From the NCBI GenBank assembly GCA_002686195.1, contig NZAS01000141.1, forward strand, positions 1-19,725: a DNA stretch of 19,725 nt, read 5' to 3'. The position numbers were made by a program, and so were the translations under genes. Position 1 is the first letter of the stretch, and each line of letters starts with the position of its first letter. The DNA is from Candidatus Pacearchaeota archaeon (GTDB lineage Archaea; Nanoarchaeota; Nanoarchaeia; Pacearchaeales; GW2011-AR1). Shown here piece after piece: positions 12,401 to 17,449 of this stretch. Under the pieces are notes generated by a model. It was given only the letters and a program-made list of their open reading frames with translations. It searched no databases and was not told the origin of the DNA.

Positions 12401-14601
12401 ATGCACTAGAATATCTTAGTGGGATTGATGGAGAGGGGAATACTCCGGTTGTGATAGGTAATCTTTCGAATGTTTATCCAATAACTTTGTCTGCTCTTGC
12501 TTCTCGAACTGATACCGAAGGGATTGATATCATATCTAGAAAGACAAGAGGAAGGAGTTTTACAATATTGTCAGAGGAATTTTTAGATGATTTTGTGGAT
12601 TTGTCCGTAGCAAGGGGGGCTGGTTCTGTTGGATTTGGCGAATTTTACTATGTATTTGACCTTAAGCAGTTATCTATGGTAAATTCTATGTCAGTATCAT
12701 TCTTTATTCCAGAGAATTCTGATGCAAATTGGTCTTTTGCTACAAGTGTTGATGGAATAAATTATACGGAATTTAGTCGGGAATTTAATCATAATGAAAC
12801 GGCAGATTTTGATGACCTAACATGCAGGTATATTAAATGGAATGTGCAGTTTATACATCTATTGAAGCCATCAGATGATGGTTCAGTGGACTCTCCATCT
12901 TTGAGTAGCTTTAACTTGGCTATATCTGCAGATAAGGAATCATTTATATTTATGAACAAAGAGGTTGATTCTTCTTCTGTACAGCAGTTAATTGCTACAA
13001 CTCTTTCTTCCGTTCCTGATAACTCTTCTTTGGAGATTGGAGTTGGCTCTGGAGAATCAAGTGATTGGAGTGACTTCTATTCAAAATCTCAAGACTCTGT
13101 AAATGAAGACGGGAAAGTTTTTGTTCCAATAAGATCCACAATGTCTGATGATGATAACCCAGAACCACTTATTAGTATTGATGATTTGGTATTTGAACCA
13201 TTTTATGGTCCATGGGATGTTAATTCAGATTTTACTATAGTTGATTCTGAAACCGGACAGGTTGATAAAGATTTATATAGGGTGTACCCAAGAAGAGGGA
13301 TTGTCGTTTTCTCATCATATCAGAGGAATCGTTCGTTTAATATATTCATTGACCCGCCACCTACTTTTAGAGTTGCAGTTAAGGTGACTAATAAAAAGCC
13401 AGAATCTCAAGTGTCTCTTGATGGAGTCGCATATCAATATAATACAAACATATTTCTTCCATCTCAATATACCAACAGACCACCTATTGCTTATGACCTA
13501 AAGGTGTCACCTGAATATCCAGCAATTTATAGTCCAGTAAATGCATCATATAGGTATGCTGACTTAAATGGAGATCCAGAAAATAAAGATAAAACAGAAA
13601 TAAAATGGTATATAAATGGAGTAGAACAACCATGGCTTAAGAATCTAACTAAGTTCAATGACCTAGACAACCCAGAGGATATATTCTATAGTAATGTTGG
13701 AACATTTTCGTTGACGGATGTATTACAATTTGTGGCTCTTGAGGGGTTAATAGGGGATACTCCAGAACAAACCGCAGCGTTAAGGGGTGAAAGTATTTTT
13801 AAGGTTGGAGATCAAGTATATTTTACTGTAAAACCTCATGATGGATTTCAGTATGGAGATGTGGCATATTCCAACGTTATTACTGTTGTTGAGACACCAC
13901 CATTCCTAACTAGATTAGAAATTAAGGGTAGAAGGATTTCAAATCTTTCTCCAACAGAAAGATATACAACAGGAGCTCACCTGTTTGCTGACTTTGACTA
14001 TTTCTCTCCTGTTGAACAGAACAACTCTATAATAAGATGGTTTGTGAATGATGATATTTTTAAAGAGGGGCTATTAAATGAGGCAAATGATTCTGGTATT
14101 TTAAATACTCTTTTAACTCCAGGGGAGTTTAGTGCAGCTACAGGGGTAGCTGTACATTCTTTTGATATTGGTAATATTATATATTGTGAAATTACCCCAG
14201 TTGGTTCGTCTTCCCAAGGAGATACTGTTCAAAGCCAAACAGTTACTATAGAAAATGAGATACCCAGCATTAGTAATGTTGAGATTAATGGACGGAGAGA
14301 ATCTGAAGGTAATGGGACGGCAAATCTAAATGACAATTTATCCATAACGTATGATTATCATGATACGGATTTAGAATTCAATTTTGGACAGTTAATACAA
14401 TCAGATAGGACAGTAGTTCAATGGCTAGTTTCGAGTGGGGATAGCAGCTTTGTTGAATATGAGCTCCCTGCCGGAAGTGATCCAAAGATATTATACGCAT
14501 CTAATACCGTTTCTGGACAGGATTGGAAAGCGAGAATTACCCCCTTTGATGGAATATCTCAGGGTGAGTCTGTCGAAACTGTCGAAATACATATATTGTA
14601 A
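3469..14601 (+). CDS. 3710-residue multidomain adhesion/fibre-like protein
   Basis: The ATG overlaps the preceding stop (TAATG), giving 3710 residues. Domains in approximate order are: carbohydrate-binding-like beta sandwich (90-172); vWA N-terminal half with DQSGSM (375-433); FN3-like (447-528); LamG jelly roll (551-788); further FN3-like regions (about 790-935 and 941-1062); Ig-like stretches (about 1080-1600) with a seven-cysteine cluster at 1271-1357; an unrecognised region with CPHCFHC (1766-1772); Kelch propeller (about 1997-2425) interrupted by a six-cysteine module (2115-2151); PPC-like (2684-2781) followed by a proline linker; vWA C-terminal half (2895-3047); discoidin-like (3055-3131); and three Ig/PKD-like repeats (3336-3710). 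The N-terminus (MEFIPSKISTYF) is not a signal peptide, and no membrane anchor is seen. That favours assembly in the cytoplasm as a virion protein over Sec export. The protein is strongly acidic. I infer receptor or glycan binding at the virion surface. A bacterial adhesin exported by another route is the alternative. Confidence 0.9.
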   Translation: MEFIPSKISTYFRVVGSPDQGSNAFKISEVQDAYIDALNCLSLEQGNYPVRFRSDADESTSIGCFQSYSFSENIQDTSLVYPIASNAIGKMYVYIRLRFSDVLKFNVKLDDVELRSVEILNQDPYVNIDNNMWMVYRIELVSHVRKVYNLSIIPESSGIQFDSLVISFEDHLYDETPIIDDLFLTDNELFSEAIINKNFQSPYLTILTKLFVTNNIGNIEEEFAYLGVKTTADDSFREGWSNFEITPLPGYQFDLSYSEYVFGVFVTPSSDSYYLVWDYSDDDPFIDPYSSSVSYKIINGEFVNQGDSNQLAIKVYSDRDPLDEEFCSIQTEPGKEYIKYIETFSDAIESDVSRNVKIIENDDGTESVELDLPDSIVSFIVDQSGSMTWNDSKGFRFDLIRDIAYRFNSGYPGNISYNLLTYQATPIITQFFGILEDEVEDTSNINEAEFSFFYDPVNGFAGVHVVRKEGSIPSNPLDGEIVASGFFDRLFDDGLDPSKTYYYSVYGRDLNQHFSRAETIEVQSRKRIVPYGIGDLTGMQRIGTGVRRDSYTEYLYHMDESSGDIVYDFGFSGINLLYTDDSGINSLPLWLDQGETPQASPDDPDGKGSGVRLNGQSQYLESKEKVIINDESFTVMGWVYPFADEDNDFYGDRCILSLQNEPTLIIDDPYSAPYYQSNTYLQIIHLSSGEVAFSFNGEDFVKTSGVLSPNMWNQFSVSLDGSKLNFYINGEHDSEYDLPDSFVRNIIASTLYIGRDRTEKYNGFFGKVTEFSFHSIKRDVEYIYNNYLYLTKDNGDRIFTLQFTYPYRDDDDRDVRVKIVRNSQIGSLKYLSDTLAGPDNYGFGASGNSRAVYGSDIGPTHENDGDIVFDEIVTDSLNEITIIEDFASPLSDSQTSLGSQRGFEIYYRAFSQNQIGNWSIPSDSSLVSFSPSILEQEDRPDATLPAVTYIESIPGNQKVYLRWTMPQDDNVTHVLVYYSPEDTISIDPYGNPHNSWCVFIGDADSGEFVHRAGRLASEVNSGPLGTPAVQTGDLTNDKTAYYMVVTRDRFGNLSEPVFINEIPKENTDESIIPVESVLGVQKQPVDENAISLKWYNPIRAETFGGLTLSGGEIEGYLTDRVVLYARITDLFGRPFSESFKVEIKNERGFDSYGDPTSGVVSMKSELYNPYTGEIIEPIDWDQLISKTTHITKDGWVRVFIQPSKVPISVLSYIASAGTDIWLEYFTKEKYYGDSVSGNPFGFLYKSREIALDLVNPFEFSIVANTYVEHDCSPFDDYYGNFEYLKGSTGPEICNYDLFGDPCTGDFLGSYVKRNEPYRITCECSYEGKPLADGSQVYIEVRDDVAPFCNALEQPMTCEKKEDWYFDPATKRMVYSPTFDDVASDVVSPLRPVYDFVQSGDDGSVAYLDVAVPEYARTVRAIIYASVNGFTAMSTVYLLFEPNLKIEIEGRAPVADGVDIAQQQASVYFVDPDTGVKTPMEDLTVVKWELLRLRNTIRNRPFYTTSEVQGNRYADGIYDYQIDGVSDNIYFGPADNVEWKLVEDIEWVVDPITGDDRQIAIIRKIPEEYILRATVNYNGVLAQAVHPLCIIPFGPPDVEDPLEPVTHFLIEPTGETLDQHFVQEIWSDGIDFAGFDIVRDPSLGDTDVQSKFAECHSGNSHLSGCENWFLTTLPENKPIDIRMGEYPRKMGEEELFWQYHIDIVHGDSFTFEEDEFGFEFLLSNYVEFNRATMQTGEENTKRFYVRSNGFISKDTADPLKRAFYAACPHCFHCKPMEPWDLPIYYHMSIDGFTSIIHEGREFPVMAMGSWGKGIPPKLIRFKEPLKLEFSHIEVNGELSNDFIIDGVSYNDLIFKISFSNKRVPDGERCTVYSCGTNPLQVESEFVYVENFSSSNSPYSEPLYWSYVKVRVYPIGPEKKRDGIIFVESNYDKLGTVYRQKVCGAKINYEPVLLPPVVYDEIQQDLPMSRPSNQTPFLRSCWSYNTLLGGTQAEEDSAWTQIPSMNIRRGMSEAEYVNGRIYTFGGVTTFGITNQSESWAQGDDSWTSEMSMPQPLFGYNSVNDGRYIYIIGGVGLDSNDRLQVQNSLYRFDTVTGVWDQLADIPPVESEFVDQPTGACCVTGEDCFISTYWECEDAGGIFMGEESTCEEETCESGDFGGWIGPDFDPARFGLRYGCAFGNAHIIDGKIHLMCGINLVDSDRFEPIRYNNFIYVYDIGLNKWFISSKIIDDDSVFYNRINAFSFYEERTDSIHVVSGQGYRINDNGDINADETFTFTDSFRYDIFSSYLVDEYSSDPDYGEDPYSSGDSEIIIESAFVPIIRTDDNSYINIPTPKYRGKATTIESEYYLFGGFIEESDDSPGTVASRKIELVTFDQTTGLFDTDKTLPKSLSGRSYHGLTSDSNNVIYVIGGLGTGHAPGYVQIEANAYSGDNVLENADPPPCPENMLHEACEEYQENWLPISSLRLDGESGATIRIRVFDDEGDLIKKQLTCVVTGYLIFTAELLYGQQLMGLGGRIGSSEADRSTLLYPVIFSENEFKINNGVSSTRLMPRSEDPLKPIDELKEVLGIDERHQFDVGSFPYDEIMEVIQGELRSPYEIEVRIKIVDDFYYGSTVDRGEDDLYGGEGSDGVVYFPENDQIDLIASENDWDNAELISDFQLRNVGRANVGIAYTSSKIAIIAPKYDTDLFYFNTWDAGDYYFTINRVGFSMLKAILSVYNDDHEKVSELIYSDDDFLRGVNSHKISLNANSKYFLLVRALEEEGDPQLDADFGQYRLRVSRLAEMPDPPPPPIDTEVVCPFICPVVGGSINIVRCYSLGTSASLVDINDVDDDIIDVYSEGIIDEYGPYYDPDDNNSEVIPNTVLVEPLDFTLLNIDDDLIGGGSMGGGGIPDTPSPRIAFYADFEWLPEVKNILFNNTSSYDDLVKHLEKLKYTVPFGSSPMLDSIMELSTLLSSADDKKTIYMLTDNSDNTSSININDALEYLSGIDGEGNTPVVIGNLSNVYPITLSALASRTDTEGIDIISRKTRGRSFTILSEEFLDDFVDLSVARGAGSVGFGEFYYVFDLKQLSMVNSMSVSFFIPENSDANWSFATSVDGINYTEFSREFNHNETADFDDLTCRYIKWNVQFIHLLKPSDDGSVDSPSLSSFNLAISADKESFIFMNKEVDSSSVQQLIATTLSSVPDNSSLEIGVGSGESSDWSDFYSKSQDSVNEDGKVFVPIRSTMSDDDNPEPLISIDDLVFEPFYGPWDVNSDFTIVDSETGQVDKDLYRVYPRRGIVVFSSYQRNRSFNIFIDPPPTFRVAVKVTNKKPESQVSLDGVAYQYNTNIFLPSQYTNRPPIAYDLKVSPEYPAIYSPVNASYRYADLNGDPENKDKTEIKWYINGVEQPWLKNLTKFNDLDNPEDIFYSNVGTFSLTDVLQFVALEGLIGDTPEQTAALRGESIFKVGDQVYFTVKPHDGFQYGDVAYSNVITVVETPPFLTRLEIKGRRISNLSPTERYTTGAHLFADFDYFSPVEQNNSIIRWFVNDDIFKEGLLNEANDSGILNTLLTPGEFSAATGVAVHSFDIGNIIYCEITPVGSSSQGDTVQSQTVTIENEIPSISNVEINGRRESEGNGTANLNDNLSITYDYHDTDLEFNFGQLIQSDRTVVQWLVSSGDSSFVEYELPAGSDPKILYASNTVSGQDWKARITPFDGISQGESVETVEIHIL
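4591..4767 (+). other. vWA domain, N-terminal half with MIDAS DxSxS
   Basis: Residues 375-433 read as vWA strand 1, helix 1 and strand 2. The hydrophobic strand SIVSFIV is followed by DQSGSM, giving the metal-site residues D382, S384 and S386. An amphipathic helix (FDLIRDIAYRFNSG) and the strand ISYNLLTYQATPII follow. The domain then stops: the next 80 residues are FN3-like, and the usual downstream TP loop and LTDG strand are absent here. The missing part appears about 2500 residues later. Confidence 0.7.
5119..5832 (+). other. LamG / concanavalin-like jelly-roll domain
   Basis: Residues 551-788 follow the LamG-3 pattern. They start with YHMDESSGDIVYDFG, then GVRLNGQSQYLES, SFTVMGWVYP, the WNQFSVSLDGSKLNFYINGE core, TLYIGRD and FFGKVTEFSFHS. 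This family commonly binds glycans or serves as a structural jelly roll in secreted and virion proteins. The ligand cannot be read from the sequence. Confidence 0.75.
6289..6654 (+). other. Fibronectin type III-like domain
   Basis: Residues 941-1062 begin DATLPAVTYIESIPGNQKV and include the strand YLRWTMPQDDNVTHVLVYY. They end with the FN3-style AYYMVVTRDRFGNLSEPV. The pattern of W in strand B, Y in strand C and YxxxxxDxxGN near the end is typical. An insertion of roughly 30 residues, including DPYGNPHNSWCVF, sits in the middle. Confidence 0.55.
9475..10704 (+). other. Six-motif Kelch beta-propeller
   Basis: Six Kelch-like motifs of the type basic-residue...G-x-I-Y-x-x-G-G lie in residues 2003-2412. 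Their endings are NGRIYTFGG, DGRYIYIIGG, DGKIHLMCG, TDSIHVVSG, SEYYLFGG and NNVIYVIGG. Several are followed by the matching W or F strand (for example VTGVWDQLADIP). Six motifs fit one closed propeller. A six-cysteine module and long acidic loops (YSSDPDYGEDPYSSGDSE) are inserted between blades. Confidence 0.7.
9811..9921 (+). repeat. Six-cysteine module, copy 4, inside the Kelch propeller
   Basis: Residues 2115-2151 read GACCVTGEDC, then ECEDAGGIFMGEESTC, then EEETC. The six cysteines match copies 1-3 of the upstream gene, closest to copy 3 in the EC-x3-GG core. It sits between the second and third Kelch motifs, where a blade loop would be, so it probably projects from the propeller. Confidence 0.8.
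11518..11811 (+). other. PPC-like beta-sandwich domain and proline linker
   Basis: Residues 2684-2781 resemble the bacterial pre-peptidase C-terminal domain. DTDLFYFNTWDAGDYYFTI opens it, a strand with LKAILSVYNDDHEK follows, and NSKYFLLVRALEEE ends it. A proline-rich spacer (DPPPPPID) comes immediately after. The match is by pattern only. Confidence 0.45.
12151..12609 (+). other. vWA domain, C-terminal half
   Basis: Residues 2895-3047 have the second part of a vWA domain. A strand (PRIAFYADFEW) leads to a helix (YDDLVKHLEKL). FGSSPMLDSIMELSTLL follows, equivalent to the usual GGTPLYDAL loop and helix with serine in place of threonine. TIYMLTDNSDN is equivalent to the LLTDG strand with D2966. 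Strands and helices ending at RSFTILSEEFLDDFVDL complete it. Strand 1 with DxSxS is missing; a glycine-rich linker (GGGSMGGGG) stands in front instead. Confidence 0.65.
12631..12861 (+). other. Discoidin (F5/8 type C)-like domain
   Basis: Residues 3055-3131 contain YYVFDLKQLSMVNSMSVSF, NWSFATSVDGINYTEF and CRYIKWNVQF. They match the order of strands in discoidin-type carbohydrate-binding domains (D-L-G-x...I, S-x-D-G-x-x-W/Y, A-R-Y-I-R). The region is shorter than a usual domain, so it may be a truncated form. Confidence 0.5.
13474..14598 (+). repeat. Three tandem C-terminal Ig/PKD-like repeats
   Basis: Repeats at 13474-13902, 13903-14268 and 14269-14598 share one layout. An opening strand is followed by a tryptophan strand (IKWYING at W3380, IRWFVND at W3524, VQWLVSS at W3652). 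A gap comes next, then a closing motif (VKPHDGFQYGD, ITPVGSSSQGD, ITPFDGISQGES), and the first two end in short TPP or IPS linkers. Such chains usually act as spacer rods. Identity between copies is low, so this is an old duplication. Confidence 0.7.
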
Positions 14602-14604
14602 GGA
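14600..14604 (+). promoter_or_regulatory. Ribosome binding site for the GT2 gene
   Basis: AAGGA overlaps the stop codon of the 3710-residue gene and lies 10 bases before the ATG at 14615. It sits in the widest gap between genes in the window (13 bases), which is too short for an independent promoter or terminator. Confidence 0.6.
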
Positions 14605-14614
14605 TTGATTTTTA

Positions 14615-15340
14615 ATGGATAAAGATATTTGTATAGGGGTTTTGCATCACAATAATCCTCAGTTAATACTGAGGTTTTTAGAGTCTATTTATGACAATAC
14701 GGAGAATTTTTATTTATTAATTCTTGACAACAAGTCTACGGACAATTCTGTCGATGTAATGCGCGGTTATTTAGAAGACAAAAGTGGGTATAAGTTATTT
14801 TTGGGTTCTTCTAATCTCGGGGTAATAGGTGGAAGAAACGCACTATTCAGATATTTTCATGAGAACTTAAATTACGATAGTCTTCTAATATTAGATAATG
14901 ATCAAATCGTTCAAAAGGGGTGGCAAGAGCAGTATATGAATTTTAAGAATTCAGGAGAATATGACATCGTCGGAGTTGAAGGGTGGCAATTGAGACCTGG
15001 AACATTTTATCCATACAAGAAATGTGTAGCTCATAATGATTTTTTTAATTACGTTGGTTGTGGGGGAATGATGATATCTAGAGAGGTTGTAGATACCATT
15101 GGGTATTTTGACGATCAATTCAATCCTTATTATTTTGAAGATCCAGATTATGCAATGAGAGCAAGTGACGCAGGATTTAAATTAGGTTGGAATTCTAAAA
15201 ACAGAATACTACACTTAGCTCATCAAACAATTGGACTGAAGGGAGATAAGAAGTTGCAGTTCAATAAATCGCATAGGCTGTTCATGGAGAAGTGGAAACA
15301 CAAAAGAAACAAGTTACCCGTGTTTAGGAATTCACTTTGA
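14615..15340 (+). CDS. Family 2 (GT-A) glycosyltransferase
   Basis: The 241-residue protein has clear GT2 marks. ICIGVLHHNNPQLILRFLES opens it and LILDNKSTDNS (36-45) is the nucleotide-binding strand. NLGVIGGRN (67-75) is typical of the rhamnosyltransferase-like subgroup. LDND at 93-96 gives the metal-binding D94-x-D96. FEDPDYAMR (174-182) supplies the acidic catalytic/acceptor pair, and LHLAHQTIG (199-207) is the usual late histidine motif. No membrane segment follows, so it should act in the cytoplasm with a nucleotide-sugar donor; sugar and acceptor are not readable. It is the first gene of the sugar cassette. Its stop overlaps the TTG start of the sulfotransferase. Confidence 0.88.
   Translation: MDKDICIGVLHHNNPQLILRFLESIYDNTENFYLLILDNKSTDNSVDVMRGYLEDKSGYKLFLGSSNLGVIGGRNALFRYFHENLNYDSLLILDNDQIVQKGWQEQYMNFKNSGEYDIVGVEGWQLRPGTFYPYKKCVAHNDFFNYVGCGGMMISREVVDTIGYFDDQFNPYYFEDPDYAMRASDAGFKLGWNSKNRILHLAHQTIGLKGDKKLQFNKSHRLFMEKWKHKRNKLPVFRNSL
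15326..15329 (+). promoter_or_regulatory. Ribosome binding site deciding a TTG start
   Basis: AGGA ends seven bases before the TTG at 15337, ideal spacing. This site, plus the four-base TTGA overlap with the preceding stop, supports TTG initiation. No ATG is available nearby before the conserved PAPS-binding loop. Confidence 0.6.
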
Positions 15341-15942
15341 AGAAGTTACTTCCGTTAGATGAGAGCGTGTTAGTCTTTTTACATGTAAAAAAGACTGGAG
15401 GTATAAGTTTGCAGAAATTAATTCAGGATCAATTTCCTGGTAAGTTTTATGGAAACGACCACAGTGCGTTAAAGAAAAAAAAGAAGATTAAAAAATCTGA
15501 CATAAAAGACATTCCAAATGGATCTGCAGTGGCTAATCACTGGACATATGAAGATTTTAAGCCAATAAAAGATAGGTGTAATTTTATTACAATAATCAGG
15601 AATCCACTGGATAGAATCGTTTCGGCATATAATTTTTATTTACAACATCACCCAAGTGGAGATACTTTCTCTGGATACATTAAAGAAGATAATAATAAAA
15701 ATGTAATTACGAAATTCATTGACGACCCAGCGTTGATGACTGAATTCTATTTGTTTGAAAATATCCCTAAAGACATAGTAAGTTCTAGTTTATTGTCAAT
15801 AAGCAAAAAAATAGAACATACGAATAAAACAAAATATGAATATAGACCATCTGATTCTGAGATTAAGTATTTTATTGATTTAAATAACTTAGATATAGAG
15901 GTGTATTCTAAAGCATTAGAGTTAAAGGAGAATATGAAGTGA
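15337..15942 (+). CDS. PAPS-dependent sulfotransferase (carbohydrate type)
   Basis: The 201-residue protein carries both PAPS-binding signatures. The 5'-phosphosulfate loop is FLHVKKTGGISLQKLI (14-29), with K18/K19-T-G-G-x-S24. The 3'-phosphate site is IIRNPLDRIVSAYNFY (86-101), with R88 and S96. VANHWTYEDF (65-74) corresponds to the GH-F segment between them in Golgi-type and bacterial glycan sulfotransferases. At 201 residues it is short for the family (commonly 220-300). A lysine run at 46-53 is an unusual surface insertion. It should transfer sulfate from PAPS to a hydroxyl, most likely on a sugar given its neighbours. No PAPS-making genes are visible, so host PAPS would be used. It starts at TTG inside the previous gene's stop and ends overlapping the next gene's GTG. 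Confidence 0.85.
   Translation: MKKLLPLDESVLVFLHVKKTGGISLQKLIQDQFPGKFYGNDHSALKKKKKIKKSDIKDIPNGSAVANHWTYEDFKPIKDRCNFITIIRNPLDRIVSAYNFYLQHHPSGDTFSGYIKEDNNKNVITKFIDDPALMTEFYLFENIPKDIVSSSLLSISKKIEHTNKTKYEYRPSDSEIKYFIDLNNLDIEVYSKALELKENMK
15925..15930 (+). promoter_or_regulatory. Strong ribosome binding site before a GTG start
   Basis: AAGGAG lies eight bases before the GTG at 15939. It is the best Shine-Dalgarno match seen in the window. It supports GTG initiation with a four-base GTGA overlap, instead of any downstream ATG. Confidence 0.65.
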
Positions 15943-16538
15943 GTGTTTACACAACAAAGGACTGGTTAGAAGTTAAGCCTTACTTCGTAAGTAAAATAAA
16001 AGATGAGAACATTTCGTTGAAATCTTTTATTGACGAGTATTTGCAATGGATGAAAAAGCCAAAAGGTCACAGATTAGATGCCTATGCAATTATATATAGA
16101 GAAGTTTTAGGCGTAGATAAAAACGGTAAGAATGCAGATCCGTCTTTATGGGGGTCTATGTTTGATCGTATAACTCTACTTCATAATATGATAATGGATA
16201 GGGGATCTATATTTGCAAAGGTAATTTCCTGTGAAGGATTGGCTCATAGATATGTTGATTTGTATTTGTTTAATAAAGACAAAAAAAATATTAAGACTTA
16301 TGAGGATCTTTATGAAGATGCGCACCAGTTAGCAATTAAGGGAAAGTATTGGAAAAATGTTGACTCTAGTATGTATTGGCTCGGTATAGCATATTCAAGA
16401 TGTGGCTTTAATAAGAAAGCCGTTAATGCTTTTTGCAGAATAAAAAATAGGAAAGGCGAAAGATACAAAAAGAGCCCTGCATATCAAAAGAAAATGAAAT
16501 ATGCAAGAAACTGCTGCAAGAAGAAGAGGGTGCTATGA
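15939..16538 (+). CDS. Unrecognised basic protein with TPR-like C-terminal segment
   Basis: The 199-residue protein is read from GTG with a strong ribosome binding site. I do not recognise a family. It is predicted to be mostly helical by eye. Near residues 143-165, SMYWLGIAYSRCGFNKKAVNAF has the spacing of a single TPR helix pair (W-LG-AY-G...A...F). The last 30 residues are very lysine/arginine-rich and end CCKKKRVL. It has no signal peptide or membrane segment. It sits between the sulfotransferase and a GT-B enzyme with four-base overlaps on both sides, so co-translation with sugar enzymes suggests a partner or scaffold role. That is inference. It could instead be an unrelated phage protein, or the basic tail could bind nucleic acid or an acidic glycan. 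Confidence 0.75.
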   Translation: MSVYTTKDWLEVKPYFVSKIKDENISLKSFIDEYLQWMKKPKGHRLDAYAIIYREVLGVDKNGKNADPSLWGSMFDRITLLHNMIMDRGSIFAKVISCEGLAHRYVDLYLFNKDKKNIKTYEDLYEDAHQLAIKGKYWKNVDSSMYWLGIAYSRCGFNKKAVNAFCRIKNRKGERYKKSPAYQKKMKYARNCCKKKRVL

Positions 16539-17449
16539 GGGTTTTCATTGAAAAGAGTGGACTTTCTGGTGGACCAAGAGCTTTTAAAGATAGGATTATA
16601 GATCAATTCAATATTTCGGACGAAGTTAAAGTAGTTCATAATGGAGAATTTGATGTGGAGCTCGCTTTTATTAGGTCTGCAAAAAAACATAACAAACCTG
16701 TAGTTCTGAGGTTAGATGGGTGTTATTATGAGAAGGGGAGACTAGGGGGTAATAAGGCAATTAAAAAGTCAATTAAAAAAGCTGATAGGATCATTTTTCA
16801 GTCTAATTTTTCAAAAAAAATGATACACAAGCTCCTTAAGATATCAAATGATAAGATGCTGAATTCTAGCGTAATTTACAACGGCATAGACTTAGACCAT
16901 ATAGAATCTATTAAACCAAAATATAAGAAAATCCCAATGTCTTTTGTTTGTGCTGCAAGTTGGAGGAAGAACAAAAGACCTATGTCTATTGTTAAGGGCT
17001 TTTTAGACGCAGACATAAAGGATAGTGTATTGTACGTTATTGGTAAGGATTTTCCAAAAAAAATAAAAGATAAGCGTATAAAATATTTAGGAGATTTCTC
17101 TAAAAGAGACGTTATCTCTGTATTTAAATCCTGTAACTATTTAATTCACCTATGTCATATAGATAGCTGTCCAAATGTTGTTGTTGAAGCTTTGTCTTGC
17201 AATATGCTGGTGTTGCACACGAATCTTGGTGGGACAAGAGAGTTGGTTGGTCAACATGGGGTTGAACTTAGTGCTGACAAGTGGGCGTGGAATTTTATTC
17301 AGTCAATATCTGACGATGTGTCAAGGTCATTGGTGTCGTCTGGTATAAATAAAATAATAAGCATGAAAAGTAAAAATATTGACGTAACCAGGTTGTCTAT
17401 TAAGTCTTGTGCAGATAGGTATGTGAGTTTGATGAGGGAAGTTGTTTGA
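16535..17449 (+). CDS. GT-B glycosyltransferase (GT4-like), paralogue A
   Basis: The 304-residue protein has the C-terminal features of the GT4 family. VCAASWRKNKRP (138-149) contains the R/K pair that contacts the donor phosphates. YVIGKDF precedes the IKYLGDFSKRDV strand (182-193). CPNVVVEALSCNMLV (212-226) holds the family glutamate E218. TNLGGTRELV (229-238) follows. The N-terminal half has LRLDG (58-62), IIFQSNFSKKM and VIYNGIDLD. It is shorter than typical GT4 enzymes (about 350-400), mainly in the N-terminal acceptor domain. It is cytoplasmic and basic. It starts with ATGA overlapping the previous stop, with AGAGG five bases upstream. It is clearly related to the gene at 18522-19436. 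Donor and acceptor are unknown. Confidence 0.85.
   Translation: MRVFIEKSGLSGGPRAFKDRIIDQFNISDEVKVVHNGEFDVELAFIRSAKKHNKPVVLRLDGCYYEKGRLGGNKAIKKSIKKADRIIFQSNFSKKMIHKLLKISNDKMLNSSVIYNGIDLDHIESIKPKYKKIPMSFVCAASWRKNKRPMSIVKGFLDADIKDSVLYVIGKDFPKKIKDKRIKYLGDFSKRDVISVFKSCNYLIHLCHIDSCPNVVVEALSCNMLVLHTNLGGTRELVGQHGVELSADKWAWNFIQSISDDVSRSLVSSGINKIISMKSKNIDVTRLSIKSCADRYVSLMREVV

Noticed and set aside
14602..14614. Promoter or terminator between the giant gene and the sugar cassette
   Set aside because: Only 13 bases are available, and they hold a ribosome binding site with no hairpin or promoter boxes.
15471..15485. A-rich tract as a programmed frameshift site
   Set aside because: The sulfotransferase frame is complete through both PAPS motifs, and no alternative product of interest results from slippage.
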